Both the position numbers and the translations under genes were made by a program. Positions 1 through 64,000 of a stretch of DNA of 64,000 nucleotides are shown here, one piece after another. The stretch comes from Aplysia californica (lineage: Eukaryota; Mollusca; Gastropoda; Aplysiida; Aplysiidae). The notes under the pieces are model-generated. The model did no database searches. It was not told where the DNA came from and saw nothing but the letters and a program-made list of their open reading frames with translations. The stretch covers positions 1,722,351-1,786,350 of the forward strand of contig NW_004797289.1 of NCBI RefSeq assembly GCF_000002075.1, given 5' to 3'. How positions within the stretch are numbered: the first letter of the stretch is position 1; every line of letters begins with the position of its first letter.

Positions 1-107
1 TGTTCTATGGTCTGCTGGGGTAATAATATAGTGTAAAGCGCATAGAGCCTGCTGTTGAGCGGGGATATGCGCTATACAAATGCTATCTATTATTATTATT
101 ATTATTT
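1..107 (+). mobile_element. SINE family D, 3' part
   Basis: Begins TGTTCTATGGTCTGCTGGGG, ends GCGCTATACAAATGCTATCT plus an ATT repeat tail. Identical layout to the 3' part of the full copies at 4834, 31311 and 59369; the head lies before position 1. Confidence 0.88.
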
Positions 108-160
108 AAGTACAGCTGCAAAGCATGCCTGACAGTTGACATCGCGGGATACTGTCTACT
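28..160. other. SINE tail and short plain intron or 3' flank
   Basis: Beyond the SINE D tail only about 50 bp of plain sequence precede the family A copy downstream of W45; the terminal ACC exon is not here. Confidence 0.5.
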
Positions 161-339
161 TTTTGTTTCAGTAAGAGTTTTATTATGGCACTTGCAACAC
201 CACAAGGTCATTTAAGTGCTGGAGATTAGAGTGTTACAAGACAGTAACAAACACAACAGAGAATGAGGAAAGATAAGGACAACAGATGTTTGATAGAAAA
301 GTAGGAGCAAACCACACCAGAGCAACCGTCAACCACCCA
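161..339 (-). mobile_element. family A retroposon
   Basis: About 180-bp element, head at right (TGGGTGGTTGACGGTTGCTC on minus), tail at left (GCCATAATAAAACTCTTAC). Ends 45 bp from the W45 donor. Confidence 0.85.
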
Positions 340-384
340 ACAGAACGAAACGATATCAGACAAACTTCTACACCAGCCACTCAC

Positions 385-62064
<61,680 letters not shown>

Positions 62065-62147
62065 CTGGGAGAAAGATGAACAATACAACAACACTTGTAA
62101 TCCTCCCGAGCTGTAGCTCAGTAGCAAAATCAACCCACAAGCATACT

Positions 62148-62203
62148 CATACACACACAAAATCATGTACGCACACATACACACACACACACACACACAC
62201 AGC
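62148..62203. repeat. CA microsatellite
   Basis: CACACACAAAATCATGTACG then (CA)n, upstream of W1. Confidence 0.92.
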
Positions 62204-62995
62204 ATAAACACCAGCAATAATAACATACCCTGACGTTATTGTAATAATATTCTCTTATTACTGAGATTCATTAACATTCTTCACCAAAGCCACGCTACAG
62301 CCATAGTTGATCCTCCAGGAAGAACAAATCAGTATCAAGAAAATAATTTTTTTCAAAACATCTATTTCTCTGGTAATCAGTGCAAATCTCCAATTTGGTG
62401 AAAGCTTTCAAAATCTGTTCAGTCAAGGACAGAGCCTTAAGTCTGACAGCAGCTTCTCCAGCCATTAAATTTAAGGTAGTCCAAGCTGTCTTTACCTGAA
62501 TTCTGAAAGAAAGCAAATCCTACCCATTGGTTTAAACAGATTTGACCAAAATATGCAGCTCAAATACAGGAGAGTAGTCAGCATTCCATGTTGTAGAAAA
62601 AAGTCTTGTCAATTTTACATTCACTGACTTAATGGCCAACACATCAGAACATGACAAGCTCCAATGTCAACTAGAGAACTTGTATTTGTGAACCTTTGAT
62701 AACTAAAAATCATATACTGGCAATGTATATACCAGTGCCAAAGCACTGATTTATGCCACTGTAAACATTAAAAACGTATGTACCAGACCTGCACACCACT
62801 CCATGACAAAAAGTAGTTTTCCTCAGAATCTTTCTTGGAAATTGGAGTCGGGGGGAGTTTTCAGAATCCCAGTAAATTCAGATTGCATTATGGATCGATA
62901 TTGGCAAATACGCACAAATAAAAAAGTATTGTCTCCTCATTTACAATAAGTCGTGCAAATATGGCAAATAAACCGGTGTATTCACACGTCATTTA

Positions 62996-63120
62996 TCAAA
63001 AGCTGTGATTGACTGATGGAAATCATACCTGCCAACATTGCCAGGGGCAAAATCTGTAGTTGACGCAAATTTTTGTCAAAAAATCTGTAGTTGACCTAAA
63101 AAATCTGTAGTCGGCCATAT
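62996..63120. mobile_element. possible transposon end with ACCTGCCAAC
   Basis: ATACCTGCCAACATTGCCAG followed by AAAATCTGTAGTTGACC repeats resembles the end of the 59893 element in layout. Only one end seen. Confidence 0.35.
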
Positions 63121-63501
63121 TACCACTTGTCGCATACTTAATTTGGGACCCGTATTAATATTTTGACCCACATCACATACGCATGAATGTGTTTGCGACT
63201 TCAAACAAATGTAGAATTTAGTAGAAAATGACAAAGAACAAAAAAATATGACAAATATGAAAACTACCAGAGGAAAAAAACAGAAGCAAAGAAGAACAGA
63301 TGAAGAAAAGGTGGGCCTTGGACGACTTAGGCCTAGCCTTGGCCCTTTGCCTCTGCAGAGTGTACAAGGTAAGAGTACGACGGATCCCGACTCCACACAA
63401 GGCCTGCACCAAAGCGCGTTTTGCAGACAGTTCTAGATCTAGATCCAGTAGTAATCAAAAAATTTAGAATACTAAAATTTGCTTCCAAGTTCAGTTTTTG
63501 T

Positions 63502-63560
63502 CCCCCCCCCCCCCCCCCCCCTCCCCCGATTGTATCTTTTAAAAAATCAATAACCCCCCC
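63502..63560. repeat. C homopolymers
   Basis: About 20 C, then CTCCCCC, then a further C-run near 63555. Other C or G runs: 10187-10198, 23853-23863, 28438-28450, 36938-36951. Confidence 0.9.
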
Positions 63561-64000
63561 CCCCCTTCCAGAGTCCTATACTTTGCAGCGCTCACTTTGA
63601 ATGAACTTTGGTGACCCCTACAATTGCCGGTGCTCACAATGTGATGGAACGCGCAGGTTCATTGACCGGTCACAATGGCGAGCCCGACAAGACGCTTGTA
63701 TAACTATAACTTTCTTTTCTTTTCCTTTTCTTTCACAATGACAGCACAGGACAAATATTGATTTATTTTCAAGGCGACACAGTGTTTGCCATGCACGGCC
63801 GGCATGTTGTTACAATTAATGTTGCGTTATCAAACTACTACCAGCAAATTTCTGGGTGGTAACGAAAGTGAAAGTATATCTTGATTATCCCGATCAAACG
63901 TCGGTATCACACATACACTTCCGCTTGCCACCATAGCCGCCTGTCTGCGTGAAGAAACATACTCTAGGGGAAGCCGAATGAATATCACAATCATGACCGG

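Larger units (their letters stand above)
62065..64000. other. intron upstream of W1
   Basis: Over 1.9 kb with no ACC exon: the expected upstream segment ending in a human-like LPWSGSG is not encoded here. Holds a CA repeat, a possible transposon end near 62996 and C-runs; otherwise nothing recognised. Confidence 0.7.

Noticed and set aside
1-160. Terminal ACC exon before W45
   Set aside because: The sequence is SINE D plus short plain DNA; no match to the ACC C-terminal residues.
62295-62516. 73-residue frame upstream of W1 as a candidate ACC exon
   Set aside because: It does not match the expected segment before W1 (ending near LPWSGSG) or any other part of ACC.

Overview
The window is one long stretch of an animal nuclear gene: acetyl-CoA carboxylase (ACC), on the minus strand, running almost end to end. 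I could place 45 consecutive coding exons (W1 to W45 in transcript order, from 62064 down to 385). Every exon has AG/GT-type splice borders and compatible phases. Together they give about 5.94 kb of coding sequence (about 1,980 codons) with no internal stop. The start of the gene (N-terminus and first part of the biotin carboxylase domain) lies beyond position 64000. The last coding exon(s) and 3' UTR lie before position 1. The intron-rich structure, the protein and the repeat content (tRNA-headed SINEs, RTE and RNase H-bearing LINE fragments, Tc1/pogo-type and MITE DNA transposons, long GA/CA/GAT arrays) fit a marine or freshwater invertebrate. A lophotrochozoan, perhaps a gastropod mollusc, is my best guess; the lower rank is an inference from general character only.

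Layout of the enzyme: W1-W5 carry the biotin carboxylase ATP-grasp core. W6-W8 carry the end of that domain and the linking (BT) domain. W9-W11 hold the biotin carrier (EVMKMVM in W10). W12-W29 hold the long central region. W30-W45 hold the carboxyltransferase (CT) N and C domains. The parts act in one polypeptide: biotin is carboxylated at the BC site with ATP and bicarbonate, and the carrier swings it to the CT site to make malonyl-CoA. I saw no second host gene on either strand.

Region by region: 1-13.6 kb holds W34-W45, with many SINE copies, a pogo-like MITE (8620-9440) and GA arrays. 13.6-23.5 kb holds W27-W33, with a LINE fragment carrying RNase H (16.7-18.1 kb), a 66-bp minisatellite, one copy of a 0.5-kb MITE and a 400-bp GA/CAGA array. 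23.5-31.0 kb is one 7.5-kb intron containing a nested transposon composite (25892-27878). 31-43.4 kb holds W18-W26, the two assembly gaps' larger member, an exon-edge minisatellite and an X-box-like minisatellite. 43-62 kb holds W1-W17, with a Tc1 remnant, two members of a GGTACC-TIR family and other palindromic elements. 62-64 kb is intron.

Three things stand out. First, several ACC exon edges have been tandemly duplicated into the intron together with their splice sites (W14, W15, W20, W42, perhaps W19); at W42 the copies are exactly 39 nt apart and in frame, so alternative splicing could add 13 residues to the CT domain. Second, two short retroposon families (A and B here) are present in about 38 copies and nearly all point the same way, along the ACC transcript. 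Third, a family A insertion duplicated the W16 splice acceptor within its target-site duplication.
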